64,000 bases of DNA from Chelonoidis abingdonii (lineage: Eukaryota; Chordata; Testudines; Testudinidae): assembly GCF_003597395.2 (NCBI RefSeq), contig NC_133774.1:33122221-33186220 (forward strand). Direction: 5' to 3'. Under the pieces are notes generated by a model, which was not told the origin of the DNA, did not search any database, and saw only the letters and a list, made by a program, of their open reading frames with translations. Position numbers and translations under genes: made by a program. This document shows positions 1 to 11,478 of this stretch, one piece after another (positions within the stretch are counted from its first letter, which is position 1; each line of letters starts with the position of its first letter).

Positions 1-17
1 CCCAGAACGGGTCTATG

Positions 18-532
18 CAGAGCCGCCCCATCCATAGGATGGACTTGGGCAACTGGCCAGGACCCCGCACTCTGGGGACCCCGCGCTTCAGGGGGATGCA
101 GAATTCAGGGCAGCCTGCAGGGCTAGCGGGGGGGGCCTGGTGCTGCCAGCAGTAAGCAACCCAGCCCCAGCCGGCCCCGCGCCGCTCTGCTAGCTCGTAG
201 CATCACTCGGGGGAGGAGGCGGAAGCTGGAAAGAGGCAGGGTGAGAGCTTGGGGAAGGGGTGGAAGGTGGTGGGAAGGGGCAGAGTGGGGGCCTAGCACG
301 GGCGGGAAGAGACGGATTGGAAGCTTGGCAGAAAGGGTGGAGTGAGGGCGTAACGGGCGGGAGGAGGCGGAGTGGGGCGGGCTGGGGCCGGGATGCTCGC
401 TGCTCCTGGTGCCAGGCCCCCTGTTATCGTCCCAGGCTGCCTTGAACCCCGCATTCCCCTGAAGCACAGAGCCCCCCAAAGTGCACGGCCCAGGATGGTT
501 GCTCGGTCCATCTTATGGATGGGACGGCTCTG
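18..532. repeat. Large foldback element, arms about 155 bp
   Basis: Positions 18-172 and 381-532 are imperfect reverse complements. For example, the left-arm stretch agccgccccatccat pairs with atggatgggacggct on the right, and the match runs through the GC-rich inner part, where gcctggtgctgcc pairs with a diverged partner near 400-418. The loop (173-380) is purine-rich with GGGAAGGGG-type runs. The shape fits a non-autonomous DNA transposon or foldback element. No target duplication was identified because the left border lies near the window edge. Family not recognised. Confidence 0.75.
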
Positions 533-2590
533 AAAATATAAGCCCAAACATTGGTAGAGCCGGTCCCACCTTCCTGAATATTGGTGGAGCATGGGCACCA
601 TCGACCTATATAACTTGCCACCTATGGATATAGATGAGATAGTCATCAACTAGCTCAAAATTATATTTATGTCCAGAGATATTTAAAAGTCTGAGAGGTT
701 TTCTATAACAGAGGATACTCAGACTCCTGATCAGATAGTTCACACGTTCACTAATACACATCATTCTGTTTCTGATGTTTAATATGTGGGTGACTGAAAA
801 AAAAAACCCTTTCCCTTTATAATGTTAAAATATTTGCAGTTGGAGTCTGGGTACCTGCCTACTTTAGGCAGTGATAAACATTTCTGACTAGAGTGAAATA
901 TCGCTAAGATTTCTGTAGTGCCTAAATAAAAACCATGGAAGATGTTTACAATTAATTTCCAGTTTTTTTATCTTTTTTTGTGTGTGCAAAATACAGCAAT
1001 ACTTCACAACTAGTTTCTTATCTTGTTGTATGTTTTTACACATCAGAGAAAAATCCTTAAATAAAACAACAAAACAACAGCAAGGCTTGTTTCTTTATGT
1101 AATTCCCCATTCCTCTGCTTTTGTATCAATTGAACACTCTCACCTCCTTCCCATCCTCTCTGTAAAACGGATTCCTTCACTCAGAGTCTTTAGTGATGAC
1201 CCACAAGTTACCATATATTAACAGTATTATTGTATTATTTATTAAGCACTGAAAACATAATAATATTGTAACCATCAAGATCAGTATGTGCTGTAAATGA
1301 GTAGCCACATGATGTTGTTAACCTTAACTCTGAATTTCCTGAGTTTGTTATGCTTGTGTTGGAGATAATTACAACATCCCTTTGATGTTTTTACCTTTAG
1401 TATAAATGACATGTTCTTGATCTTAATTCCATTTCAGGGTAGTTTTATCTGGGGATTTCCTTGATGGGTTAATCTCTCTCTCTCTCTCTCTCTTTTATTT
1501 GATGGACATGGTTTTTCTGTCACTGCTGTGACCAGAGGTAACTCCATTGAAGTTGATGGAGTTTCCCTGATGTAAAAGCAGGGTAAAAGAGAGGAAAATC
1601 AGACTTGCCAAGTCTACCTGATGGTACCATCTTTGATGAGGAAGATTTTGAACTGAGATATTTGATCTTTCTTGGCAAGGAGAGTGAATCCAGCGTGAAT
1701 AGTGTATTTCCCTGGTAACTGCCACTTTCCTACAACCTTCAGGCAGTGGGCATGTGGGTCAGAGACCGGCAACTTGATGGGCATCATTTTAATCAGTATT
1801 TTCCAGTGGTGTCAGAGTAAATCGTGACCCTGGCTGATGGAACCAACAAACATGTCTCTTGCTGAACCTCACTGACAAATGCAACAGAACCACATAATTA
1901 CATACATTCAGCTACAATTAATAACTTATATCCCAAAGTTTTAAGAAACATTATGACTAGAAAACAATTGTAATGTGGCCAGCAAAGTGACAACAGAAGG
2001 GGTAGGGGGAGTGCTGAACTCTGAGACTATGGTATTTTGAAGGAACTGAGGGAAGTGGGACCAGAGCTCATTGTATAACCTCCCACTGAATTTTCACAGC
2101 TTTCCAAAGAGTCCAGGTTTCAGGTTGAGAATGGCTAAGGCCCAGATCGTCAAAGGTATTTACGTGCCTAATTCTCATGAAAATCAATGAAAATTAGCTG
2201 CCCAAATACCAGGGAGATTCTGGGCCTACGTTCCTAAGAATGTTTGCAGAGAATGTTTGAAGAAGAACAGATCTTTTCTGTTGTGAGTTGGAGCAGATCA
2301 AACCCCACAGCAATTGGCTAATATTCTCAAACCTGCAGTATGTAGGGTTACTTCAAGCAATGTCAGTCATCTAAGTTGATTTTAGAAAAGCCATACCAGC
2401 CTTCTCATTGATGCTCCTTCCTTTTGTTCTTCCTGTGTTGTTGTTTGTTTTTGTTTTAAAGCACTGTGCATATTCGTAATGCTCCACAAATGAAAAACAT
2501 ATTTTTGCATTATCCCTGATTAACGTCTTTGTGTACAATTATGAAAATATATATGCTAATTAGTTTTGCCTCTCAGACTCCTGGTAAGTT
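533..2590. other. AT-rich intergenic or intronic DNA
   Basis: No coding exon or recognisable transposon was found here. The short open frames have no convincing splice borders or domain. The only simple structure is a TC dinucleotide tract near 1473-1492. Confidence 0.5.
1473..1492. repeat. (TC)n microsatellite
   Basis: About ten uninterrupted CT units, a simple-sequence tract. Confidence 0.9.
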
Positions 2591-2631
2591 GCGGCAGCGG
2601 CCACCAGTGCTGCAAAGGTTGGGCACCACTG
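2591..2631. repeat. hAT-type end fragment
   Basis: The stretch ends in ggttgggcaccactg, the reverse complement of a CAGTGGTGCCCAACC terminus typical of hAT non-autonomous elements. Only one end is present, and no partner terminus or duplication was found. Confidence 0.45.
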
Positions 2632-3245
2632 CTCCAGGGAGTGTTAATATGTGACTGTACCTGTTAGAATCATGCAACTGGAAAAGATTCACTGTTTCCT
2701 TTCATTATTGTTGGTGTCGCATTAACGACTCTTTGAAAAGAAAAATAGAGGAAGTGGTAAAAGAATAAAGCCTCTGGGTCAGATTAAGCTTTGAGTTACA
2801 TCAGTGCAAATCTGGAGTAATTATATGTACTTCTGGTTGGCTGTATATGGCTCTCTCTACTTATGCTAAATGAACTGTGTTCATTGCTATAGAAAAGGCA
2901 AGCACAAGCAGCATACATACTTATTTACTTAAATTGAACTAGAACCTTTTTATATAAAAACAAGCACAATATAAATAACTATTATATTATCTGGTTACAT
3001 GTAAACTTTCTACTATGTTGCTTATTGGTTATTGCTGGCAGAGAGCTTGTTAACTAGAGAGAATCCAAATGTTAAACACACTGTAAGGAGATCTTAGGCC
3101 TGAGCTCAGTTATTGGAAGACAGTACTTATGCTGTGTGTGTCAGAGTGCAGTCTCCTAATAGGAGACCTGTGTCTTCAACAAATGGAAACCCTGGAGGTC
3201 ATCTCTTCAGATTATTTAGTGGCCAGAAAGTTTAAAATAAAGGAT

Positions 3246-3528
3246 GATTTTATGGTTAAGACACCAGACTGGGTCTCACTATTTAATTACTGGCTCTGAT
3301 GTAGATTCCTTGTGTGGCCTTGGACAAGGCACTTAATCCATTTGTGTCTCCAATTCCCATCCCTTAAAAGAAGGATAATAATGTGTCCCTTCTCTTACAC
3401 TTGTCTTTCCTGTCTATTTAGATTGTAAGCTCTGTGGGGCAGGGACTGCCTCTTCCTATGCATTTGTACACAGCCTAACATGAAGGGGTCTTGACTGAGC
3501 GCTGAAGCCACCACCATAATAAATAGAT
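3246..3528 (+). repeat. tRNA-derived SINE (MIR/CORE-like layout)
   Basis: A tRNA-like head (tatggttaagacaccagac) is followed by the phrase built around gtggccttggacaaggcacttaat. The tail contains gattgtaagctctgtggggcagggactg and ends in aataaat. The same tail recurs at 27018-27128 and 63811-63933, so it is a dispersed family in this window. A Pol III transcript is known for such SINEs, but activity cannot be inferred here. Confidence 0.7.
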
Positions 3529-3735
3529 AGCTTAATAAAGAATCATACAAACATTAATGATAAATCATTAATAGTTCCTGTGCCATCTTGGAGCCAAGCA
3601 TATATTACATTGGTGCAATCACAGTATTTCATTCTGTATTCATTAGATCAGTTAGAATGTGTTGCCAAATTTTATTCCATTTCATTTTGGGGAATGAATG
3701 GGATTAGCATTACATTTTATTCTAATATTTCTAAA

Positions 3736-3908
3736 TACACCTCTACCTTGAGCCAAAAAATCTTACCGTGTTGTAGGTGAAACCGCGTTATATCGAACTT
3801 GATTTGATCCTCCGGAGCGCATAGCCCTGCCCCCAAGGAGGGCTGCTTTACCGCGTTATATCCAAATTTGTGTTATATCGGGCGGTGTTATAATGGGGTA
3901 GAGGTGTA
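3736..3908. mobile_element. Pogo/Tigger-like MITE with TA duplication
   Basis: Terminal inverted repeats CACCTCTACC and GGTAGAGGTG are flanked on both sides by TA (3736-3737 and 3907-3908), the duplication expected of the Tc1/mariner/pogo superfamily. The 170-bp interior carries several copies of an accgcgttatatc-like motif in both orientations and has no coding capacity. Assignment to pogo/Tigger is from the termini and recollection of the family. Confidence 0.75.
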
Positions 3909-4399
3909 TCAATTTTGGTATCTAGCTGAAACGCATTAAAGGTTATTATAGGTATAAAACACAAACTGTTCTGCCTGCAGTATTTTTACATTTCTTATTA
4001 GATTAGTTGATTATACTGGATTCTAGAATTACAATACAGTTGGCTGGGATCAGTGGTTGCCATGGTGAAAGTCTGTTACGACTCGTAAACTTCAAGCTGA
4101 TTTCACTATCTGGTGATTTCAATGGACTTGTGATTATTTAGATATAGTTCTAGAAAGTGAAAGATTTTAAACTGTAGGGTGAATACTGATTGGCCCACAA
4201 TAATGTCAGGACTTTTCTACTCAGCTGTTTCTGTTTTGAGGTCAGTTGGTGGTAACTGCCAAGTGTCTTGACATTGGGCATATCTGTGTTACTGCTGTCC
4301 TCGATAGGTCAGTTTATAGCTGTAATAGTGGATCAATTCAGGTTTCTTAAGCCCTGAATATAATGCAAACATTTGTCTTGCTACTGACTGATACTTTAA

Positions 4400-5400
4400 T
4401 GAGAGACAAGGTGAGTGAGGTAATATCTTTTATTGGACCAACTTCTGTGGATGAGAGAGACAAGCTTCTGAGCCATAAAGAGCTCTTCTTCATATCTGGT
4501 AAAGGTACTCCCAGCGTCCCAGCAAAATGCATGGTGGAACAGATTATTTAGCATAAGTAATTAGCACATACTCTAAGGGACCACTGAAGGTAGAGTGGCC
4601 CATTAACATCTCTGCAATCATAGGACAGAAAGAGAGAGTTACAGATTGTTGTAATAAGCCAAAAGTCCAGTGTCTCTGATCAGTCCATGATTTTTAGTGA
4701 CTAGCAGAGTTATGAATTTAAGATCCCAGGCTCATCTTTTGAAAGTGTTGTGCTGGTTTCTTTTGAGGGTGAGGACTGATGGGTTAGATATAAAATGATC
4801 ACTTTATGAAAGCATTCATGCACAGATAATGAGTGCTTTTGCCTTTTATTATTTTCTGAGAGCATAGTGATTCTCTGGTTTCACCCACATAGTTGTTATC
4901 GGGGCATTTAGTGCACTGGATGAGGGATACTACATGTTGTGTAGAATCCAGGGATCTTGAAAGGTGTGTTGTGGGGAGCATAGTAGCAGTGGTGATAGGT
5001 CTGCAGGATTTGTATCTATTGTTCTGGCAGAGACTGGTGCCGCTTTGAGTTGGTGTGTCCTGGTCTGTGAGGAGCTTTCCTCTGATGATAAGCTTGGAGA
5101 GGCCGGGGGATTGTTTGACAGCTGGAAGAAGGGTTCAGGAAGATTTCTTTCAGGCTAGGTTTCCCATAGAATATGGAGTTGTAGTTGTTTGATTCCCTGT
5201 ATCGGTTCCAGTGTAGGGTGCTAGGTTTGTGATCAGAGTGGTTTTTATTTCTGTATTAAAGCAAGATCTCTCTCCAGGTATTTGGTAACCCATTCCATGA
5301 TGTGAGCTGCTTCTTTGATGGAGTGTCTTTTGTTTGGTAAAGCTGGTTTTAAGAATGTGTATATCCTGGTATTTTAATGGAAGTTAGATGTAGAAAGATT
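4400..5400 (-). mobile_element. Penelope-like element, Neptune-type, copy 1
   Basis: On the minus strand this stretch carries a decayed open frame with a GIY-YIG endonuclease signature (4799-4981), then a terminal region around 4400-4640. It is homologous to 53185-54445: both contain tcttttattgg/agctttcaagct-type end sequences, the gtggcccattaac/gtggccccttaac block and the caaccatgtgggtgaaacc block. Upstream (5000-5400) probably encodes the end of the reverse transcriptase but is broken. Penelope-like elements combine reverse transcriptase with a GIY-YIG nuclease. Borders are approximate and no target duplication was resolved. Confidence 0.65.
4799..4981 (-). pseudogene. Penelope GIY-YIG endonuclease remnant
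   Basis: The translated minus strand contains SLIQCTKCPDNNYVGETRES, which has the CxxC pair and the YVGETR form of the second half of the GIY-YIG core. In Penelope-like elements this domain nicks target DNA for insertion. Catalytic Arg and Glu further downstream are not recognisable because the frame degrades after about 30 residues. The same core appears in the second copy near 53638-53700. Confidence 0.65.
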
Positions 5401-5606
5401 TACATATTTTGCCTGTTTCTCTCCCCTGTAAGACTCTAGAAGTTAATGTGGTTGCATAGGTGCAGTTGGAAGAACTGAGCCTAACTTGCCTAGTACTGGC
5501 CAAATTCTGCTATCAGTCACACCTGTGTCACCTCACTCAAGTTACCCAGCAGTAACTGAGGGAAGTACTAAACTCAATTGACCAAATTCTGCTATTAATT
5601 AATTAG

Positions 5607-5791
5607 AGATATACCAATGTCCTAGAACTGGAAGAGACCTTGAGAAGTCATTGAGTCTAGCCCCCTGTCTTCACTAGCAGGACCAAGTACTGATTTTTGC
5701 CCCAGATCCCTAAGTGGCCCCCACATGGATTGAACTCACAATGTTGATTTTAGCAGGCTAATGCTCAAACCACTGAGCTATCCCTCCCCCC
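5607..5791 (-). repeat. Cry-type tRNA SINE with CR1-like tail
   Basis: Read on the minus strand, it opens with a tRNA-like head (ggatagctcagtggtttgag, a Pol III A-box region). It continues through gagttcaatcc (B-box-like) and ends with the gaccacctaga-type CR1 3' end (on +, ctggaagagaccttgagaag). This is the layout of the turtle Cry/PolIII SINE family, mobilised by CR1 LINEs. The sister copy at 27881-28057 has the same orientation. Confidence 0.8.
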
Positions 5792-5805
5792 AAATTTCTG
5801 TTTGT

Positions 5806-5903
5806 CCTGATCCAGTGAAACACTTAATACATGCTTACCTTTAAGCATATAAGTAGTCCCATTTCAAGTTAGGGTTGTGCTTAAGTGTTTTGCTGTATCA
5901 GGC
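5806..5903. repeat. Short foldback repeat, CACTTAA type
   Basis: Ends cctgatccagtgaaacactt and gtgttttgctgtatcagg are imperfect inverted partners around an about 55-bp centre. The same sequence family recurs at 61268-61366, so it is a dispersed palindromic repeat, not a local hairpin. Confidence 0.65.
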
Positions 5904-7494
5904 CATCTGGTTACTGTTCATCAGAGTAAATCTGGAGTTTGGGCCATTATATGTCTTCGGCATAGTTTTCAGATACTCAGTGTGTGTCTTTGTCATTGTT
6001 ATATTTTCATTAGCATTTACCATCTCAGAGACTGTGAGTAGCATTACCAGAAAAAGAATCATTGTGCTACTCAGTGTCCATTAATTAAAGGAGAATCCTC
6101 AACAAAGTTTATATGACCTTTGCCCATATTTTCAGAATTCTCCATCAATTAATGTGATTTAGGATTCTGTTGGGGAACTGGAATTTCAGCATTATTCAGA
6201 TAATAACCAGTGGTCAGCTGTTCACTGTTATAACAGTAAGATAGTTAATAATACAGTAGATATGCTCTGATAAATAATATTTGATAGCCCACATTAGCAT
6301 TTCTTAGGAGAGAAATCTGAGGCTTCATTTGTTATGAAAAGTAAAGATGATTCAATTTCTTAACAACTCTTTGGCGTTCCTAAAACATTACTACAAAATG
6401 CAGTATAGAGTAAAACTTCTCTAATCTGCAATCTTTATAATTCACACAGGGTTACTGACTTCTTCCTACCTCTAAGGAAATATTTTAATATTAGTGTGCA
6501 GCTTTTGTAACCGCATCTGTTTCATTTACTAATTCATAAAATTCATGATGAATCTCCCAGTCAACAGTCACTGGAGTCAATTAATAAGTTACTACTCTGG
6601 ACTAAAATTCCCTACGTCTGCATAAAAGACAAAGTATTTGTGGTTTGCTGACTAGTTTCTCAGCTGATGTAAATTCACATACCTCCATTTAATCATTTGT
6701 CAATGGAGTTTGGCCCTATGTGGGCAGAATTTGAAGTGGCTGGGAAGATTAAATCCATTCTTCAATACAGAATCATGCTGCACTGCTAATATATGGACCC
6801 ATTCTCCTTTATTGTCTATTGAGTAAAATAGTATCCACAGCTCCTTTATGCCACTTGCATGAGATCCTGGGGCCACTGAATTGTGAAGGATATGACAGCC
6901 CTCTCCATTTGTGTGAGCCTCACCCATAAAGAAAAATGATTAGTTCTTTTCATAACCTGACTCCGTGTATTCAGAGTGCAAAATAAATATAATCAACCAT
7001 ACAGTTTACCTGAAACAATCTTATTGCATCATTCTTTATAAGCATCTTCCATTCTGATGTAACACGATCTTCTTAAAAAGTTGCAGAAAATGGAGGATAT
7101 GAAATCTAGATTATTTTTCACAGGTGGAATACTGCATTAATGGAGCGGCATAATCCAATCATGAGTTTATGGACCCCAGAAACTATATGATATGAGAGCA
7201 AATATTTGCATTTAAATATCTGAATCATGCTGAAGTTATTATTTGTGGCAAAGGATAAAGTGACATATTGTTATATCAATATGGACGTCTTTGGTTTTCC
7301 ACAATGAGTAGCACTGTTAGGTCAATTCTAAAATGGAGCCTTAGAGTCAATTTGATTATGCAAATATTGCCTTACTACCATAGGTCTGGTATATGCCTCA
7401 CAACTGAATGTATTCTGTTATGATAGTTCATTATGTGGTATAAAGACTCAGATGTTTAGTGACATCACTGGAAATACTGAATCTCTTTATAACC
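5904..7494. other. AT-rich non-coding DNA
   Basis: No domain, paired splice sites, long inverted repeat or family recognised. Small open frames here look like chance. Confidence 0.5.
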
Positions 7495-7738
7495 TGTGAC
7501 AGAGTGGAAATTTTCTAGAATATTTTTGATTCCTGTGTGTGCCTCAGTTTTCCTCTCTACTTTGCATTGCTCTTCAGTGGGTGTAAAAGGGTTAAAAAGC
7601 TTTTCATGGGGCAGAGCAGGAAATATGAGGTGTTGGTCACTGGCTGGGGAGTAATTTATGGGCCCTTAAAGGACAGGCTGAAACTGATCCATAAGAATCA
7701 AGGATCTGCAAAGATAATGGGAGCCACAATGACTGAAC

Positions 7739-8534
7739 ATAAAGAACAGGAGTACTTGTTGAACCTTAGAGACTAACAAATTTATTTCAGCATGAGCTTT
7801 CATGAGCCTACAGCTCACTTCTTCGGATGCATAGAATAGAACACACAGACAGGAGATATTTATACATACAGAGAGCATGAAACGGTGGAAGTATGCATAC
7901 CGACAGGAAGAGTCTAATCAATTGAGATGAGCTATCATCAGCAGGAGAAAAAAAACTTTTGAAATGATAAATAAGTTGACCCATAGAAGGTGTGAGGAGA
8001 ACTTAACATAGGGAAATAGATTCAATTAGTGTAATGACCCAACCATTCCCAGTCTCTGTTTAGGCCTGAGTTAATTATATCTAATTTGCATATTAGTTCA
8101 AGTTCAGTAGTCTCTCTTTGGAGTCTGTTTTTGAAGTTTTTTTGTTGCAAAATTGCCATTTTCAAGTCTGTCACTGAGTGGTTAGAGAGGTTGAAGTGTT
8201 CTCCCACTGGTTTTTGAATGTTATGATTCCTGATGTCAAATTTGTGTCCATTTATTCTTTTGCGTAGAGACTGTCCGGTTTGGCCAATGTACATGGCAGA
8301 GGGGCATTGCTGGCACATGATGGCATATATCACGTTGGTAGATGTGCAGGTGAACGAGCCCCTTGTGGCGTGGCTGATGTGGTTAGATCCTATGATGGTG
8401 TCACTTGAGTAGATATGTGGACAGAGATAACAACAGACTTTGTTGCAAGGATAGGTTCCTGGGTTAGTGTTTATGTTGTAAGAATGACTGAACAGTTGAC
8501 ACTTATCCATGGAACTCTCTGGCAGGCAGAACAT
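7739..8534 (-). mobile_element. Penelope-like element nested in the LTR
   Basis: On the minus strand, a 170-residue endonuclease frame (8022-8534) is followed by about 280 bp of 3' sequence ending in the block that on + reads gactaacaaatttatttcag and aggagtactt. LTR sequence resumes on both sides (gagccacaatgactgaac before, gaactcaacatac after), showing insertion into the LTR. The reverse transcriptase part is absent, so the copy is 5'-truncated. End fragments of this or a close family occur at 11432, 39543, 42059 and 52776. Confidence 0.75.
8022..8534 (-). CDS. GIY-YIG endonuclease domain of a Penelope-like element
   Basis: This is an uninterrupted 170-residue frame. Seen: a cysteine cluster at about residues 30-38 (CNKVCCYLC), VIYAI at 68-72, MCQQC at 73-77, MYIGQTG at 81-87, basic RKR at 91-93, His97, and GEHF with a candidate catalytic Glu at 112. 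This is the order of a GIY-YIG nuclease with the Cys/His insert typical of Penelope-like elements, which nicks the target to prime reverse transcription. The start codon is only the first ATG in a truncated frame, since the natural protein would continue upstream into reverse transcriptase. It lies inside a nested, truncated insertion, so expression is unlikely even though the core residues look intact. Confidence 0.8.
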   Translation of the reverse strand: MFCLPESSMDKCQLFSHSYNINTNPGTYPCNKVCCYLCPHIYSSDTIIGSNHISHATRGSFTCTSTNVIYAIMCQQCPSAMYIGQTGQSLRKRINGHKFDIRNHNIQKPVGEHFNLSNHSVTDLKMAILQQKNFKNRLQRETTELELICKLDIINSGLNRDWEWLGHYTN

Positions 8535-8659
8535 GTGAACTCAACATACATATGCAGGTTTTGGACAGTGGACCAAAGGGTGACATGTGGCTGGGAAAAG
8601 AGTTAGCTTTTGGAAAAGACAGAACAGCTCTCACCTTGGACTGACAGAGACAGGGGGAC

Positions 8660-8918
8660 ATGGGTGCTGCATGCACCCCCCCGTTTGGTGAGGCTAGCCC
8701 CCTGCCCTGCCTCTTCTACCTGAGACCCTGCCCCCACTTCACTCTTACCTGCTGGCGCCTGGAGCAGCCCAATCAGCCGGTGCCGAGCCTTCAGCTTGGG
8801 CCACCCAGAGAAGCACTGAGCTTCGCCACAGCCCAGCCCCGGAGCTGCAGTGGCAAGCATTAGTGGAGGTTTAGGGAGGCTTAGCCTCTCCCAGCCTCCA
8901 TTACCCACTGTCCATGCA
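8660..8918. repeat. GC-rich insertion within the LTR
   Basis: A C/G-rich block of about 260 bp breaks LTR sequence that otherwise continues from the cacctggactgacag-like part before it to ccaaaatggattcc after it. It contains a small palindrome ggaggtttagggaggctta/cctcccagcctcc. Family not recognised. Borders are estimated from remembered LTR continuity. Confidence 0.4.
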
Positions 8919-9354
8919 GGGGGAGAGAGCCAAAATGGATTCCATGGCAGCTTGGCAGGGTGAAACGCTGTCTTGGCCAGAATGGACTATGTCTTAACCT
9001 TCATTTCTCTATGCTAACTTAAGGACTTTCCGATGCTGTGTTCCAGTTGACTAATAAACCCTACTCTGTTTTGAAAAGACTCTCTGGTGTCACTTCACTT
9101 GCAGAGCTACACTAGTCCCTGAGGAGTATAAAAGTTTCTGACCAGAAGTCTGTCTCCGCTGGAATTGCCGGGTAGAGCTCACAGTGTGGAACATGAGTGC
9201 TGGAGCCCTGCGGTTCAGTCTTGGAGGTGTTGAGGCCACATTACCTACTCTTAAGGCAAAGTGGGACCCCTAGAGGGTCTGGCAAACTGAAGGAGTTCAT
9301 CTGAGTAACTGTTTAAAAGCTGGGGCATAGCACAGTTCCTATGGATCCATGACA

Positions 9355-11431
9355 GAACTGTCTTGGGAATTGTTGATATAATGGTCATTCACTTTTAGTA
9401 TTGCTTTTTGTCTTTCAACAGCTAAACAGAGATTAAAAGTCAAACTGTGGTCATAAATGATCTTTGGTCCATGCACACAATTAATGCTAGTTGGAGTTGC
9501 CTGATTATAACCAATGGCAAAACTCAGATAGAGAGGGCCCTGAGAAGAAGGAGAGAATGGGGCTGGGGGAACTGGAGGACTCTGGGGTGAAGGGGAAGAT
9601 TGGAGAAGGATATAGAGAAAAGAGAAAGAAGAGTATGAATCTTAGGGGAAGTGAGAGGGGAAACCTAGAGTTGAGGGAGAAATGGAAAGATGAGAAAGAA
9701 AATGTGAGGTGGTAGAGATCTTGAGTCAAAGACAAAGCATAGCAGCTAAAATGCTTTTCAAAGAAAAGGTCTCAAGAATTTTTAACATGGGCAAAACAAT
9801 GGATTTCCCCCTATCCTTGTTCTTGGAACTAGCAGGAGCATTTTGACTTAATTTTTTTGGGGAAAAAAATTCAGCCTGAGGCAGACAACCAATATGGAAA
9901 ATCTCAGTAGCTCAAGCAGTTAAATTTTTTGCAGAATTGTAAGCAACTGAAAACAGGGTCTTATCATGGGAAGTAGCAGGCATCCTTAATAATAGGTCAT
10001 GCTACCGGGCCATGCCTATAATAAACAGCTTCAGTTTTGGCCCTAACTTATTGGTTTGAATCACTGTAACTTTTATTGTTGATTGCAAATTGTAACAGCA
10101 ACCATTGGATCTAAATCCTGGCTGAATTACAAACCATTTTGATTTCAAGTAAACAAATTAAAACTGAATTAATTAAGGAATAGTTTTTGGCTACAACAGG
10201 CTCAGTCTCCTTATTAAAATGCTTTACTTCTTGGCTCCTGTGCCAAAATTGAATACATACATACATTACTGAGAGAGATGAAAGAGGAGTTTGCAACATC
10301 TTTCTAATTTCAGTGGGACTTTAAATGCATTCAGCAATCCTGCTCCAAAGGAAGTCTGTGGGTGTTTTGTGGAAGAGGACGGAGATGGATCAAGATAGGG
10401 GATGTTCATGCCTGGAACCAGAACCAAGTGTAAAAGGATAAAAATCTGAATTCTATAGCAAGACTGCAAATAGAGGGCTCCACTTGCTGAAGAGTCTTGA
10501 TGATAGATGAATAATAAATAAAGGGTGGGGCTGGAATCTGGGCTGATCAGAAGGAGAAATGGAGAAGAAGACAAGACCATCTCTGTTGTGGGAGGCAGGG
10601 GAGCAGAATGTGGATTTGATTGGAACGGGAAGTGAGGCGATTTTGGAACCTGGAAGCATGAACCTGCTCCATGAATTTTCATTTTGTGTTGGATACCAAA
10701 TCCCAGATGAGAGTTCTGGATCGGAAGTGTTTGGAGTGTTTGGATATGGTTACATCTTTAATCTTACAGCAAATAAAAGTTCATACCATATATTGTAGAT
10801 GAAACCTGCTTCTTACCTTTGTATTTGTCTTTCATACAAAAATCTTAAGAAGTTTTCAGAATTACAGATTAAAGGTTCTTCTTTTCAGTCTTATTTTTAG
10901 GTATTATAAGTGATTTTTTTATAATAGTAGGAGGAGAGAATAAGCTTCAGATTCTTTTTGAATTAGATGAGTTTAATTTTCCTCTCATGGATGCCATTGT
11001 AAATCAGGAGCAGCTTCCACTGAAATCAGTGTAATCCCCAGAGTAATGAGAAGAGAATCAGGCCCTCCACATCTTCCAATTGTGTCTTTACTCTTGGCTA
11101 TTATTAATGTTGGTAAGAACATTGTGGGTTATGCTCCTCTGTAGTTTCTTTCCTAGCCTTCAGACTAGAAACAACTTTGATCCTAAAATATAGCAATTCT
11201 TATTTACGTGGATTTGCATAAAATCAATAAAGTGTTCCAAAGCAGAGTTTTGTCATGAAAATTCAAGAATATTTGAAATGTATTAAAACAAACAGACACT
11301 GCTTGCTTTAATTTCTGGACCTACTGTTTCTTATTGATATAATCACTAAAATCATTCAATTTTAAATGGAAGATATTATTTGGTAAAGTGATAGACACAA
11401 GAGGCACTGTTTTAACTTCAGGGAAACTAAA
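9355..11431. other. Non-coding DNA with purine-rich tract
   Basis: No exon found. A strongly purine-biased stretch (about 9535-9715, GAGAAAGAAG type) gives long antisense and sense open frames that are compositional artefacts. A diverged short repeat with a ccactgaaatcagtg centre lies near 11000-11060. Confidence 0.45.
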
Positions 11432-11478
11432 GCTTATGCTCAAATAAATTTGTTAGTCTCTAAGTACTCCTGTTCTTT
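11432..11478 (+). repeat. Penelope-like 3' end fragment
   Basis: The stretch aataaatttgttagtctcta followed by gtactcctgttcttt is the reverse complement of the outer end of the 7739-8534 element, so it is a short orphan terminus in the opposite orientation. Confidence 0.7.

Larger units (their letters stand above)
7495..9354 (+). mobile_element. Long terminal repeat (ERV/LTR element), interrupted
   Basis: The unit starts tgtgacagagtgg at 7495 and ends ccatgaca at 9354, and carries a polyadenylation signal aataaa inside gactaataaaccc near 9050. These are LTR borders and a U3-R-U5 layout. I recognise the end portion from a common turtle LTR. Two insertions split it: a Penelope-like element (about 7739-8534) and a GC-rich block (about 8660-8918). 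No internal viral genes or second LTR were seen, so it is probably a solo LTR. No clear target duplication was found. Confidence 0.6.

Noticed and set aside
9505..9735. Ser/Pro/Phe-rich antisense frame
   Set aside because: Complement of a purine-rich tract, with no protein-like features.
10266..10682. 138-residue minus-strand frame
   Set aside because: Composition-driven, with no motif and no splice signals.
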